From positions 597,555 through 661,554 of the forward strand of contig NC_011677.1 in NCBI RefSeq assembly GCF_000150955.2: DNA of 64,000 nt, in the 5' to 3' direction. The position numbers and the translations under genes were made by a program. A model generated the notes under the pieces. The model saw only the letters and a list, made by a program, of their open reading frames with translations, was not told the origin of the DNA and did not search any database. Of this stretch, positions 41,572 through 52,200 are shown in pieces. Each line of letters begins with the position of its first letter. Position 1 is the stretch's first letter. This DNA is from Phaeodactylum tricornutum CCAP 1055/1 (lineage: Eukaryota > Bacillariophyta > Bacillariophyceae > Surirellales > Neidiaceae).

Positions 41572-43258
41572 TTACGGCGAGGCTCGGAGACAGCTCAAGT
41601 GCCTAGCCGCCAACAAGTCGTCCTCGCCCCCGACAGTCAAAAACAGGTTTTTAGACTTTTGACCTTTTGTCTTGCCGTACTTTTTTATCGCGTACTTTAC
41701 CTTTTGACGATCACGACAGCGCACGCATTTAGTAGCAAGGCCCTTCTCACCAAACTTTTCCCAAGGTAGAAAATTCTTGCATCCTTTACACCACTTGATA
41801 TCCAACCCGGGCACTTCCGTGACGGACCAGACGGCCACGTCGCATGACGTACACACACCCTTGTTCTGACGAGGAATAATGTGGGCGATTTCCTCCTTTT
41901 TAGCATCGTTGCTGTTGTGGGAGCGACCGGTGGTCGAGCAGAGGCGGAGTCGACCGCACATGACGCAGTATTTTTTGCCTGGAGGAGGACTCGCACTGTT
42001 ACGGTTCGACACCGGACGTCGACCAACGCTGTCTTCCTCCGATTGTTTTTTGGACAAGAAGTCAGGAAAGTTGACGAGCCGCTGAAAATCGGGCATTTTC
42101 GGCGTGTCTAAGGGAGTGGCTTTTCTGCCAGAACTAATCATCGGCGAAAGAGAAAATATGTGTTAGCAAAGAAATAACGTGCTAGTGTGCACCATATCGG
42201 TAGCACCCAGATTTTACTTACGCGTATTCATACCCTGGAAAAGGGCGATCGATTTTGATGCATTTCATAGATTCACCTCTGATTCTGGTGCAAGGTGTTG
42301 GCGAAGACGAAGCAGACGAAACACTTTCTGATTCACTAGAAGCACTAGAATCCGGACGTGAAAGGGGACTTGATCGACTTGCGACACTCGCTTCATTTCT
42401 TTTCTGTAGCTGCTGCTGATGATGGTAATGAGCGGCCGCAGCAGCTGCTGCATGTGCTGCTGGTAGCGGGGGTGGCATTAGTCCGTAGTATGGCGGAGCA
42501 TAGCCCGGATGGGCGAATCCCATAGCCGTAGGTGGGCCGTACCCATGTGGGTAAATCGGCATCATACCGTAAGGAGCCGGGTACGGTATGGACGCATAGT
42601 GCGGTGGATATGGAGCCATAGCATGAGGCGGAATTGTCATATCGTCGTCGTACCGCCCGGTTTCGAAGGTGGGAGATATTACACGCTGGCCGGGACTTGG
42701 ATTGGGGTGAATTTCGGACTCAATGTACGAGGAGTCACTGAGACTTTCACCCTGTATCTTTTGCTTTCGCCTTTTTTTCGCCGACTGAGAAAGAATCCCG
42801 GCCACCTCGGCTTTCAATTTTCGATTGGGGCTAGGTTCATCGTCGTCGGAGTTTGGCTGGGCTAAAGATCGATTGATGTTCGTTGGAAACGACCGACGCC
42901 CGGGGAGCTCGAATGGCGAGGAATGGAAGTTTCGTCCGCTCGTCGATCCCAAAGATGAAATTTGCTTTTCCGTCGAAATAAACGAACGATCGTCGTTCCC
43001 AAACATAGGAGAAGGTGTCACGGCGGAAGACGAAGCCCTGTGATCCCTATTGTGCGATGATGCCAACGACAACAAAAGATTTGCTTCTTTGCATTCGCTT
43101 CCGTCGGTGACGGATCGGTTGGCGGGACTTCTATTGCTTTTAGCACCTTCGGTGTCAGAATAGAAGGGCATTGTTTCATGTGTTCGTCCCAAGGAGACAC
43201 AAGAATCTGGGTAACACAGGATTATTTCTGTTGTCGATCTGAGACGACGCTCCGGCAT
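41572..43258 (-). CDS. Two-exon Cys-rich zinc-binding protein, unknown family
   Basis: Two frames join through an 88-bp intron (42134-42221): exon 1 is 42222-43258 and exon 2 is 41572-42133. The donor gtaagt overlaps an in-frame TAA, so reading without splicing would stop. The splice restores frame (532 residues) through ...RPFPGYEYA|SGRKATPLD. The N-terminal half is low complexity: Ser-rich, then a Tyr/Pro/Gly/Met-rich stretch (about 180-260), then an Ala/His/Gln stretch. The C-terminal half has paired cysteines: YCVMCGRLRLC, CTSC, WCKGCKNF and KCVRCRDRQ, spaced like two zinc sites, with a basic tail (KYAIKKYGKTKGQK). I do not know the family. The layout suggests a nuclear regulator or RNA-binding factor, but this is inference. 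An ATG at 43171 is an alternative start. Confidence 0.72.
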
Positions 43259-43746
43259 CTGCAGCGACGCTGAAAGTTGACTAATCTCACCTCATCAGCG
43301 ACCCGAAATTTGTGGCGGGACACCGAACGCTCAAGTCAATGTAAATCTCAACGGCTTCGTCACTGGCGATAGGGCGTTTTCCAATGATCGCCAGCAGGCT
43401 ATGCCGCGCCGTATTAGATAAGAGTTTCTAGCTTCCAACGGCCTCGCCATTCAGTAAATCCACTTGAATCGCCGTTTACTTATGCTTTCCTTGAGAACGC
43501 GTCCGTTGACCCTTTCTAGGTTTTGTCCTGTCTGGATGTCCTCACTTTTTACGACGAACGAGTTTCTCCGACAGACGGCCAATTGAAACTTGGTATCTTT
43601 AAAAACGCCACATTTGCTGTGAGGATGCCCATCCTGCTCACAGATAAGAGGAGGTTACCATGATCATCTCGTGACATTATGTATGCCTTAGGCAAAGTAC
43701 GATGTACGCAGAAATAGAATTTCCGATGACAATAACAAAGGTTCAT
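43259..43746. other. Spacer upstream of the zinc-binding protein gene
   Basis: About 490 bases; no credible gene, RNA gene or repeat seen. Confidence 0.4.
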
Positions 43747-44247
43747 CTATATATTGTGTACATTGCATCCGCAATTCGCCAGGTCCGTTTTCGTCTTGAA
43801 GGTCCGGCAAGCCCGACTGGTCTGCTCAACCACGGCGTATTCAGAGAGAAATGCTAGCATTCGATTTGATGCCTTACTGGCTGCCTCGTAGTCATGCTCT
43901 ATCAGCGCTTGATGCTTCCGTCGTTCCAGTACACGGATTTCTTCTTGTAAGATAGCTTCCATCTCTTCCAGTACTTTCTCTTGATGGGAAAGGGTCGACC
44001 GTATCTCACACAGCCGTGCTTTAAGAAACCCGAGCTTCTTTTTTGTTTGCTGAATAGTCGGAAAATCGCAATAGGCAACGGCAAGCTTCTTCAGGTCGTC
44101 ACACCGAAGTAGATGAAGTTCGAGCTCAGCAGCTTCTTTACCGAGATCCCGGATCTTTCTCCATTCCAGCCTTTCGCTCGCCTTGATGCGATCTTTAAGG
44201 GATGCAGTAGTGGTTGATGCAGCTCTCATATCTGTTGTATGCCTCAT
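43747..44247 (-). CDS. Coiled-coil protein with a UVR-like motif
   Basis: 166 residues, mostly helical and highly charged. The core is coiled coil (LGKEAAELELHLLRCDD, LCEIRSTLSHQEKVLEEMEA). At about 115-135 it has LIEHDYEAASKASNRMLAFL, similar in spacing to the UVR motif (a helix hairpin with D-F/Y-E-x-A). The C-terminus has three Cys (CRTFKTKT, CGCNVHN). It does not resemble a known enzyme. It sits next to another minus-strand coiled-coil gene with similar motifs, 347 bases upstream, so the two may be diverged duplicates. Function unknown. Confidence 0.55.
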   Translation of the reverse strand: MRHTTDMRAASTTTASLKDRIKASERLEWRKIRDLGKEAAELELHLLRCDDLKKLAVAYCDFPTIQQTKKKLGFLKARLCEIRSTLSHQEKVLEEMEAILQEEIRVLERRKHQALIEHDYEAASKASNRMLAFLSEYAVVEQTSRACRTFKTKTDLANCGCNVHNI

Positions 44248-44594
44248 TTGTGAAAGGAGCTTCGTTTTGTGCGTAAAGCACTTTCACCGGTGTCGAGAGG
44301 CCATTCCGGAGTTACTACTATTTTTACCATGACTGCAACGAAAAATATTTTACTTCGACAAAGTTCGCCGAATGATTCCCGAATGTTGATTTCACACGTG
44401 ACTCAGGAAACCTGCACATGAAAAAATCATCGCAATCTTTAGCTAGTAGAAACTTTGACTTCGAAAGCTAAAACACCTGTGACACGTCCTATGGATCATA
44501 CTAATGTTAACAGTAAATTCTAACAAAAAAAAACTGCTATCCTTGTCGAACTATGGAGCGACATCATGTAAATCATCGTTACACATTTCTAGCT
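44248..44594. other. Spacer between two coiled-coil genes
   Basis: About 350 bases, AT-rich, with no gene or repeat seen. Confidence 0.4.
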
Positions 44595-45326
44595 TCAGCA
44601 ACCGCACCAGGCAGTCTCGCTCACGCCAACGAGTGCAGTCCTTAGGGTAGCAACATCAGACCGGCATTCATCCAACATCTCTCTTGCTCGCTTGAGTGCT
44701 TTGGTGGCTGCCCGCACCCCTTTATGGTCGTGGTGGGCCCTGGCCGCTTTGCGGACAAGTTGTAGTTCTTCGATCCGTAAAAGGAGGTCAGAAGCATCTT
44801 TTTCAAGAGCGGTTAGACTGGACCGTTTGTCAGCCTTGCTGTCGATAGAAACCTTGGCCGTCGACGCAGAACGTTCGGTAGACTGTTGTGAAGATGGCGC
44901 CGTGGATGAATTTACTACCTCCTGATATTGTTTTAAACGAGACTGGAGCCGTAGTAGGATCTGCCGGATCTGTGACGCGACGTCTGCATCTTGCCGCGCA
45001 GCAGCCTCATTTTTGAGATTCACAATTTTTTCAATGCGAGTCTCTAACCTCCGTAGCTCCTCCACAAGCTTGCGTCGGTTTTTTTCCTTTTTGAAACGAT
45101 TTTCTTCCGCGCGGGCCTCGGCTTCGTAAATCTCCAGTTCTGCGGCAGAACGAAAGTTGGAACTAGCTCCTTCGGCTAGTTTTAAGGTCGTCCACATTCG
45201 TATCTTTGTTTGAATCGCATCAGCCTCCTTGTGAAGTTTCAGAGCGCGATCCAAGGCAGGGTTTCTATCATCAAAACGCGCCCTCTCTTCCTTTAATCTC
45301 TTTACAAGTGATAATTTTTTTGTCAT
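44595..45326 (-). CDS. Coiled-coil protein with UVR-like motifs
   Basis: 243 residues, nearly all helical. Two UVR-like hairpins can be read: AAARQDADVASQIRQIL (about 107-123) and ARAHHDHKGVRAATKALKRA (about 194-213). They share the small/charged spacing of the motif in the next gene (43747-44247) and in 49202-52993. It ends with a Cys pair (WCGC), like the neighbour. A minus frame just upstream (45323-45529, containing LTQRFSFEIQAASDALRKI) is protein-like, and a gtaaga...agcag segment of about 50 bases between the two could be an intron, which would make this the second exon of a longer gene. The intron would be short, so I keep the ATG at 45324-45326. Confidence 0.55.
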   Translation of the reverse strand: MTKKLSLVKRLKEERARFDDRNPALDRALKLHKEADAIQTKIRMWTTLKLAEGASSNFRSAAELEIYEAEARAEENRFKKEKNRRKLVEELRRLETRIEKIVNLKNEAAARQDADVASQIRQILLRLQSRLKQYQEVVNSSTAPSSQQSTERSASTAKVSIDSKADKRSSLTALEKDASDLLLRIEELQLVRKAARAHHDHKGVRAATKALKRAREMLDECRSDVATLRTALVGVSETAWCGC

Positions 45327-45966
45327 GGCTGCTTTTGGTTGTGCATCGCGAATTTTTTGTTTTCATTCGCAATCTTACGGAGAGCATCAGAGGCAGCCTG
45401 TATCTCAAATGAGAAACGTTGTGTCAAAAAGATGAAGGCGTTCGCATTCTTGCGCTCGTGTTTGAACCGGCTGAAACGGATCCAGCAGTCACCCCTATAC
45501 ACGAACGTTTTTGCAGGTGTGTCGAGCATGTATAGCTACAACTGAAACTAGCATATAACTGTCAAATGAATACCGTTTTATGTTTTTAGGTTTGTTCTCA
45601 AAGAAGGACGGAAAGTTTTACTTTGTGAATCTCATCGGATCGAAATATGCTGACAGTGACTTCACTGATCGAGATGTGTCCATCTCGTTCCTCGTTTTCA
45701 CTGTCAGGCTGTGATCATACGTCGACTGGTGTGCGTTCCGTTGGCTATCAGAAAAGAAGAGCCTACTAATAAGTGCTCCCAGTTGTGTTATCGTATAGAT
45801 GTAGATATCTCTAAGCGGCCGCTAAGAACCAAGTTTCGAACCCATAGATGAACCAACTTTCGCTTGTCCTCACATTTTAAAGCCCCGCCGCTTTTCCGTG
45901 GACGTCTTTCAGTCTCTGTATGGAGAATGCTATCAGTATTGCACATGCCTGCAGGCGCGGCGACCT
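45327..45966. other. Region upstream of the coiled-coil gene
   Basis: About 640 bases. The minus frame 45323-45529 could be a 5' exon of the downstream coiled-coil gene (low support). The remainder up to the aspartyl aminopeptidase stop has no gene that I can support. Confidence 0.35.
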
Positions 45967-47592
45967 CTACTCGTCTCCCGATAAATTCTGATCGATTTTG
46001 CGAAAGTTACCGAAAAATGCCCGAAACAGATTTACTCCATGCGTCAAATCCTTCGTACCCATCATTTCGCGACAACTGTGCATGGAAAGCTGAGGCATCC
46101 CGGCGTCCACCACGCGCAATCCAGTCAGCGCTGAAATGGTTGGTCCAATTGTGCTGCCACATGGACAATCGTTCCGCACTACATGACAAGAGGTATTTGA
46201 ATGGGAAAGTTAGAAATCGTGGTAAACAAGCGTCTCCTTCGTTTCTCGTACGTTGCACTTACCGGCAAATTCTTGAATGGGCACGTCGCAAGATTTTGCC
46301 AATTCCCGTAATAAAAAGGAGGTGGTACCGTTGGTAGCGTATCGCTGGTTGGAATTGGTCTTGATGACCACCCCCCCATTCAACACAGGCGCGTGTTGGG
46401 CTTCGTGTTTCGATGCATAATTGGGATGAATTGCGTGTGCCTGGTCAATAGAAAGACAGAACGAGCTGGCAATGGATGTAGCATGGAGAGCAGGGTCTGG
46501 TGATATGCCAAGACCATCACGAACGCGGTCCATAGCTTCCAACATGACCGGAGAACCGGCACCATGCGATGAAACGCTCCCGACTTCTTCATGATCAAAG
46601 CACACAATCATGTCTACATCTTGGCTGGTCGACAAGTCCAGACTATGAGAAGTCAATGCTTCCACTGCGCAAAAGACGGTAGCAAGATTGTCCAGTCGCG
46701 CACTGTAGAGAAATTCTCCGTGCATACCCCCGATTGCGGCAGGTTGAGTATCGTAGAGGCTAAGTTCCCAATCCGCAATCTGACTGACTTCAATGTTGAG
46801 CTCCTTGGCAATACGTTGTAGCAACAACGGTTCTTGTCCTTTTTGCCAAGAATCAGTCCCTGTAGAACCGTTGAGTTGAACGGCAGCACCTTGTTCCAGT
46901 TGCTCGTTTGGTTCCATCATGTTTTGGACGGTGCTCGCAATAGTGGGCGATGTATGCTCTTCCTTGTTGACCGCAAAAGCTCGACGTTCTTCGGCGGATT
47001 GTAAGTGTATACAGAGGGTTGAGACTCGTGCTATCGGATCCTCCAACTTGACTAATGTCGGTTGAACAACGGATCCTTGTCCTGCTCCGTTGGATGCTGC
47101 GGTAGCCGTTTCTCGCACCAAGACCTTTCCCGAAATACTCAGATCTCGGTCAAACCAGGTATGCCACAAACCACCGCCGTAGCATTCGACACCAAGCTGG
47201 ACGACGGACGTGGTACCTTTAGACGGTTTTTGCGATCGTGGTTTAACTTTGAGGTTGGGCGAGTCAGTGTGTCCCCCGATCACGTGAAAGGCGGGATGAG
47301 CTTGTCTAGCACCGGTACCTTGAGTATACTGCTGTCCAATGGTGAAGGCTACAAGCGTTGAATGGTGTACGGTATAGTAGTACTTTCCACCAGGAGCAAA
47401 TTTCGGTCTGTTGTCGGTGTTCGAGGCGAGCGCGTTCCTGCCGTAACGAACCTTTTGAAACCCGGCGGATTCAAGTTTGGCCACTGCGTTGGCGACGGCG
47501 TGAAACGGATCAGTCGATGCCGAAAGGAAAGCCCGAGCCTTTTCGGCCAATGCCAAATACTGAGACGACGAAGCTACGGTGGTGGCGGTCAT
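45967..47592 (-). CDS. Aspartyl aminopeptidase (peptidase family M18)
   Basis: Two exons, 46263-47592 and 45967-46178, with an 84-bp intron (gtaagt...tag) give 513 residues. The joined exon ends QEFAVRNDCPCGSTIGPTISALTG, exactly the M18 ending; without splicing the last 70 residues would be lost. Metal and catalytic motifs: IGGHTDSPNLKVKP, WFDRDLSISGKV, LYDTQPAAIGG and SARLDNLATVFCA, CFDHEEVGSVSSHGAGSP, DQAHAIHPNYASKHE, and near the end PQLSMHSCREMMG. Two-zinc enzyme that removes N-terminal Asp and Glu from peptides, normally a large tetrahedral homo-dodecamer in the cytosol. No targeting peptide at the start. A plus-strand frame at 45864-46337 is its antisense shadow. Confidence 0.95.
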
Positions 47593-47956
47593 GCTGACTG
47601 TGAGGAACCAGTTTTATGTAGTTGTCGTCAGAACCAAGGTGTTGGTAGGGCAGCACTCCAAAGATCTTGGCATTCGTCGTCGAGGTCTTTTTTGACTGTC
47701 ACACAAATAGAGCAGGAATGTGATAGCGAATATCCGGGTGTTTTAAACTACAATTTCGAACGGAGATCTTGTACGCTCCCGTATCCGTGACTGAAATATC
47801 AAAGGGCGTCGAGCAGTCCACGAACGAAACTCTCACGGGGAGAAAGAATTCTTTGATGTCGCGGTATCTTTTACTGTTGATCATCGTTCGGAACGTTTGG
47901 TCCCTTGGAAGCCAGTATAGTGTACACAGCTTGGTTTTTTGCCCAAGCGAGGAACG
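47593..47956. promoter_or_regulatory. Divergent upstream region of aspartyl aminopeptidase and MEMO1
   Basis: 364 bases between divergent start codons. The promoter role is inferred from layout; overlapping frames here are shadows of the two genes. Confidence 0.4.
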
Positions 47957-49084
47957 ATGGGAAGCGTATCCGGCAAGAACGATAAGAGTCACGCCGTATG
48001 TGCCAGTGACCAATACATTCGGCGTGCCCATCACGCTGGTTCGTGGTACGAAAACGATCCCGTTACCCTCCGTACAACGTTGCAGCAGTACCTTGATCAC
48101 GCTGCCTCGGACAGCAGTACCAAGAACGGCCGTGTTAATACAAGCGGTGCCGATGGGCGAATATTTCTGCGAGGTTTGATCGTCCCACACGCGGGCTATT
48201 CGTATTCCGGACCGACTGCGGCCTACGCATATCAACCCCTTTTCCAGGAACTATCGCGAGTCGACTGTCCCATTCAAATTTTGCTCGTGTTGCACCCATC
48301 CCATCATGTTTACCTAGACGGATGTGCTATATCCAACTCCCACACAATCAACACACCGGTAGGGAACTTAGCGACCGACGATGGGATTAGGGAAGAATTA
48401 CTCCTCCTCAACCACAACAATAAATCTATTTTTACCGTCATGTCACAAAAGGAAGACGAGGAGGAACATTCTGGTGAAATGCAGTATCCGTATATAGCCC
48501 ACATTCTTCAAGCATGTGGAAAACTGCACAACAATGGCAGTAACAAACCAATTCGTGTGCTGCCAATCATGTGCGGAGCTCTATCGAACCAACAAGAAGC
48601 AAGCTACGGGCACTTGTTGCAACGTGTTATTGCTCGAGAGGATGTTTTGACAATCGTTTCGAGCGATTTTTGTCATTGGGGTCCACGGTTCCGGTACCAA
48701 CCAATTCCTACCAAAGAAAAAAGTTACAAAGATTCGATGCCTCTTCACGAATTTATCAAATCCCTGGATCGCCAGGGCATGGATGCCATCGAGGCGCAGC
48801 AACCGGGGGCGTTTGCAAATTACTTGGCACGCACACGCAACACCATTTGCGGCCGACACGCCATTGCCGTATGGATGCAAGCCATTGCTGCATCCGAAAC
48901 TACTATTGGCAACAAGGACGACACCGATCCAACCGGTGAATTGCTGCGAGTGCGATTTGTGCGCTATGCACAGAGCAGCCCTGCTGAAAGCCTACGGGAT
49001 AACAGCGTGAGTTATGCCGCAGCTTTAGCCACAAGGACAATTGCAGCAAAACCAAATGATGAGTCTGCTCTTTATGCTCTTTAA
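47957..49084 (+). CDS. MEMO1 family protein
   Basis: 375 residues from the ATG at 47957 (a longer frame would need TTG). It has the MEMO motifs RRAHHAGSWY, GLIVPHAGYSYSGPTAAYAY, LHPSHHVYLDGCA, SSDFCHWGPRFRY and NTICGRHAIAVW. The two His and the Cys (in AGSWY, PHAG and DFCHWG) line up with the metal-binding site seen in human MEMO1, whose fold is related to class III dioxygenases. MEMO proteins have been linked to redox, copper/iron balance and cell motility. The role in a diatom is unknown. The gene is convergent with the large coiled-coil gene, 117 bases between stops. Confidence 0.93.
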   Translation: MGSVSGKNDKSHAVCASDQYIRRAHHAGSWYENDPVTLRTTLQQYLDHAASDSSTKNGRVNTSGADGRIFLRGLIVPHAGYSYSGPTAAYAYQPLFQELSRVDCPIQILLVLHPSHHVYLDGCAISNSHTINTPVGNLATDDGIREELLLLNHNNKSIFTVMSQKEDEEEHSGEMQYPYIAHILQACGKLHNNGSNKPIRVLPIMCGALSNQQEASYGHLLQRVIAREDVLTIVSSDFCHWGPRFRYQPIPTKEKSYKDSMPLHEFIKSLDRQGMDAIEAQQPGAFANYLARTRNTICGRHAIAVWMQAIAASETTIGNKDDTDPTGELLRVRFVRYAQSSPAESLRDNSVSYAAALATRTIAAKPNDESALYAL

Positions 49085-49201
49085 AAAGCCTAAGTATAGC
49101 AGCCTTCGACGACCGCAAATCGTCAGACTGATTCGAATCCTACATTTAAAGTGGAGGCAAGTATGCGGCAAAGTATTTCTAGCTCGTGTTCGTTTGATTT
49201 G

Positions 49202-52200
49202 TCACAAGCCATCTTCTACGTCCGAGCCTTGAGCGTCCGTGGGTATTGCAGGGCTGCTGTCTCCGTTGCTTCCGACAGAGGCATCCTCATTCTCAGAAAT
49301 CTCGTCCTGTTCTCCATTCGGTTCATCGTCTACCCCCACGCTTTCTGTTCCTGCTGTCTCCGACGAATGAGCCGGCTCTGCTTCAGCGGTCTCATCTGGG
49401 CTTTCCTCGGGAACAGAAGTATCGCCGACGTCATTCCCGCTGGTAATTGCAGCGTCGGCTGCAGTCTCTCCGTCCACCTGCTCCTCAATGCAACGTCCAG
49501 CCTCATCTGATATCTCTTCCCGAGATTCGGTTTCACCAAGGGTTTCTTTGTTGGCCGCTTTCTCAGGGGTCTGATCATTCATCAAAGTTGTCTGTCCAAC
49601 AGTTTCAGAAAGGGCCCGGTCCATTTCTTCATCGGTGAGATCAAAGGTTTGTAGTTCAACCAGAAGAGTTTGCATTATTTCATCACAATCGGCCGCTTTC
49701 TCAAAGTCCTCATTGGCAACAGCGGACTCGATGCTCTCCTCGGCTTCTTTTATTTTTTCAGTCAAGTGGCGGAATCGAATCAATTGCTCGTCTTTCGACT
49801 CTTGTTCTTGCGTTGGTTCTGATTCATTAACAACAGAAACACTCTCGTTGACATTCTTGCTTTCCTTGTCTTGAAAACGGCCGGCTTGAGAAGATTCTAT
49901 GTTTGAAGGACGTTTCGGTTTAAACGAATCCTCTGTAACCACGTTGAATCCAATCTCCTCCATGAGCTCGTCCCATCCGCCATATTTCTCGCCATAGGTT
50001 ACACCTTCCATATGAAGAGCTTTGATCTGTCCATCCAAAACAAACACACCAACCACCTGAATGGAGTGATCGTCAGAGTCTTTACAGACACTCTCCTTTG
50101 TCGCGACCAATCTTTTGATGTTGTCCGCCAAGCGGCGCATGGCTCTCAAACCCGATTCCTTTTCACGAGCGTGAGCTATTTGTTGCTTGTCGTGTAGACC
50201 TTTATTCAAGTTGTCAACAGCGGCTTCGGCAAGCTTGACTTTTTCTTGAGCACCATTAGCCAGCTCTTCCTCAACCTCCCTTAGTCGAGCTGTAGCCTCT
50301 TTAGCGTCTTTGGAGGCCTGACTAGCAACCTTGAAGTCTCGCCTTCCAGCTGCGTTTTTTTTCATTTCTTCAAGCTGTGGAATGCGAGCCTCCAGCTCGC
50401 TCTTTTCTTCTTGCAAGCTTTGAAGCTCATTCACAATGATTTTGAAGACCTGTTTTGCTTCGTTGACGGCCGCCTCACATTTGACGACTTCCGCCTGCAT
50501 TTGTGCGAGTTCGTCATCCATTTCCGATTCCTCCTGGGCGCTAGCTTCGAATCCGATTTCCTTTGCAACAATAGACTCGAAAGTGTCTGCCATCTCGACC
50601 TCGGTGTTCAATGCTTCTATTAATTTGTCACGCGCCAAGAGAGCTTCGGAATGGGCGGTCACTTCGGTATCGTGCCTTTCCTTTGAGGCCTCGTAGGATC
50701 TCTTTTCCAGATCCCATTCTTCTCGATTGTCCTGGATAGTCGCTTCTTTTTTCTGCACACGAGTCAGCTGCCTTGAAAACTTGACGCGTACCCGTAATAC
50801 CGCTTCATCGTGTCCGGCGGCTTCTGTACGCAATTGCGACGCCACGGCCATTTTAGCCGACAACTTTTTCCTTAATTCCTCAATCTCTTCTTCAACCTGG
50901 GTCAGCTTAGTTTTTGCTTCGTCTCGAAGGCGCTCGTATTCACCCGCTTGTTCCGAAATGGCTGTCTCGAGTTCTTTGCGTTCATCCGCTACGAGTTGAG
51001 CATCACGCTCCAAGTGCTTCAAGTCCTGCTGCAACCGTTCGTGCTCAGCAGACAAGCTTTTGGAGGTTCCCGAGAATCGCTTCAAAGCTTCCGTGGTATC
51101 CGCCGTCTCTTTCGTTTCTTCTTCCTCTCGAAATACCTTCAACTTAGCCTGAATTTCGGGGAAGCAATGAGTAACCTTCTCAACCAGGACGACCTTCTGA
51201 GCGTCCAGCTCTTTCAGTGCCGCAGCAATATTGCCCAGAATCGACGTGTACTCCATTCGTTCCCGTTCGTGCGCTTGGATTTCCGAATCCATCTTGGCGG
51301 CGAGCTCAAAGTCTTCCGCTTCCGCAGCGGCCTGTAGCTGTAACTCGGCCTGTGCTTTTTGCTGCGTGGCGTACCGCTCCTTGGCTACCGTAACGAATCG
51401 CTCCTGCAACAAGCCACTGCGGTGCGAACGCAATCGCATCACTTCTTCCATATTCTTGACGACTCGGTTGTGAAAATCAAGCATCATCTCTTTAAAAACG
51501 TCCATCGACGATTTGGATTTACGAGTCTGGCTGCCCGATGTTGTGACTGCTGGAGGTGATGATACGTAACGACTCACTGGCTTTTGCACCTCCAATGGCG
51601 GTGGGTAAAACGTGGACGTTGGTTTAGGAGGTGCAAACGAAGTGCCCACAGGTGTCTGTATCGAGGCCGGAACCAATCCACTTTCCGAAGAATGCTCCTT
51701 CATCATTCGCAATTGACGTTCCGAAATGGCACGTTGGACTGATTCTTGCTCGTTTTGCAAGCGATCTAAAGGTGTGACGGTCGAACCCGAGACGGCGGTA
51801 ATGGTCTCCATCGAATTGCCGCGGATGGTACCGTGCCCACTATGATTACTATTGGTAATGGTCGCGTGCGGAACGTTGGAATTGGATGACGTTTTCCGAA
51901 ACAGCCCCCCGAGACGATCGCCTAGCGTTCGATGGTTTATCTTACCCGCAGCTAGATGCTGAGCTTCTTCCGCCGCTGCCTTGGCGGCAGTAACAATATC
52001 GTCCTCTTTATTCGTCACGGCGACGGAAGGATACGGATCCGTCTGTAACATGGACGTACCGAGGGTCGTTACCGACTCGGACGTGTAGTGCGAGTATTCT
52101 TGCTGCTGCTGAAGTTTCTGGTGTAAGAAATCCTCGGCTCGTTGGGTTGCTTGCGAGGCCTCATCACGAGCGGACATGGTGTATTCCGGAGTCGTTGTGC

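Noticed and set aside
45864-46337. 157-codon plus frame over the aspartyl aminopeptidase 3' end
   Set aside because: Antisense shadow of the second exon. The minus strand has the diagnostic M18 motifs.
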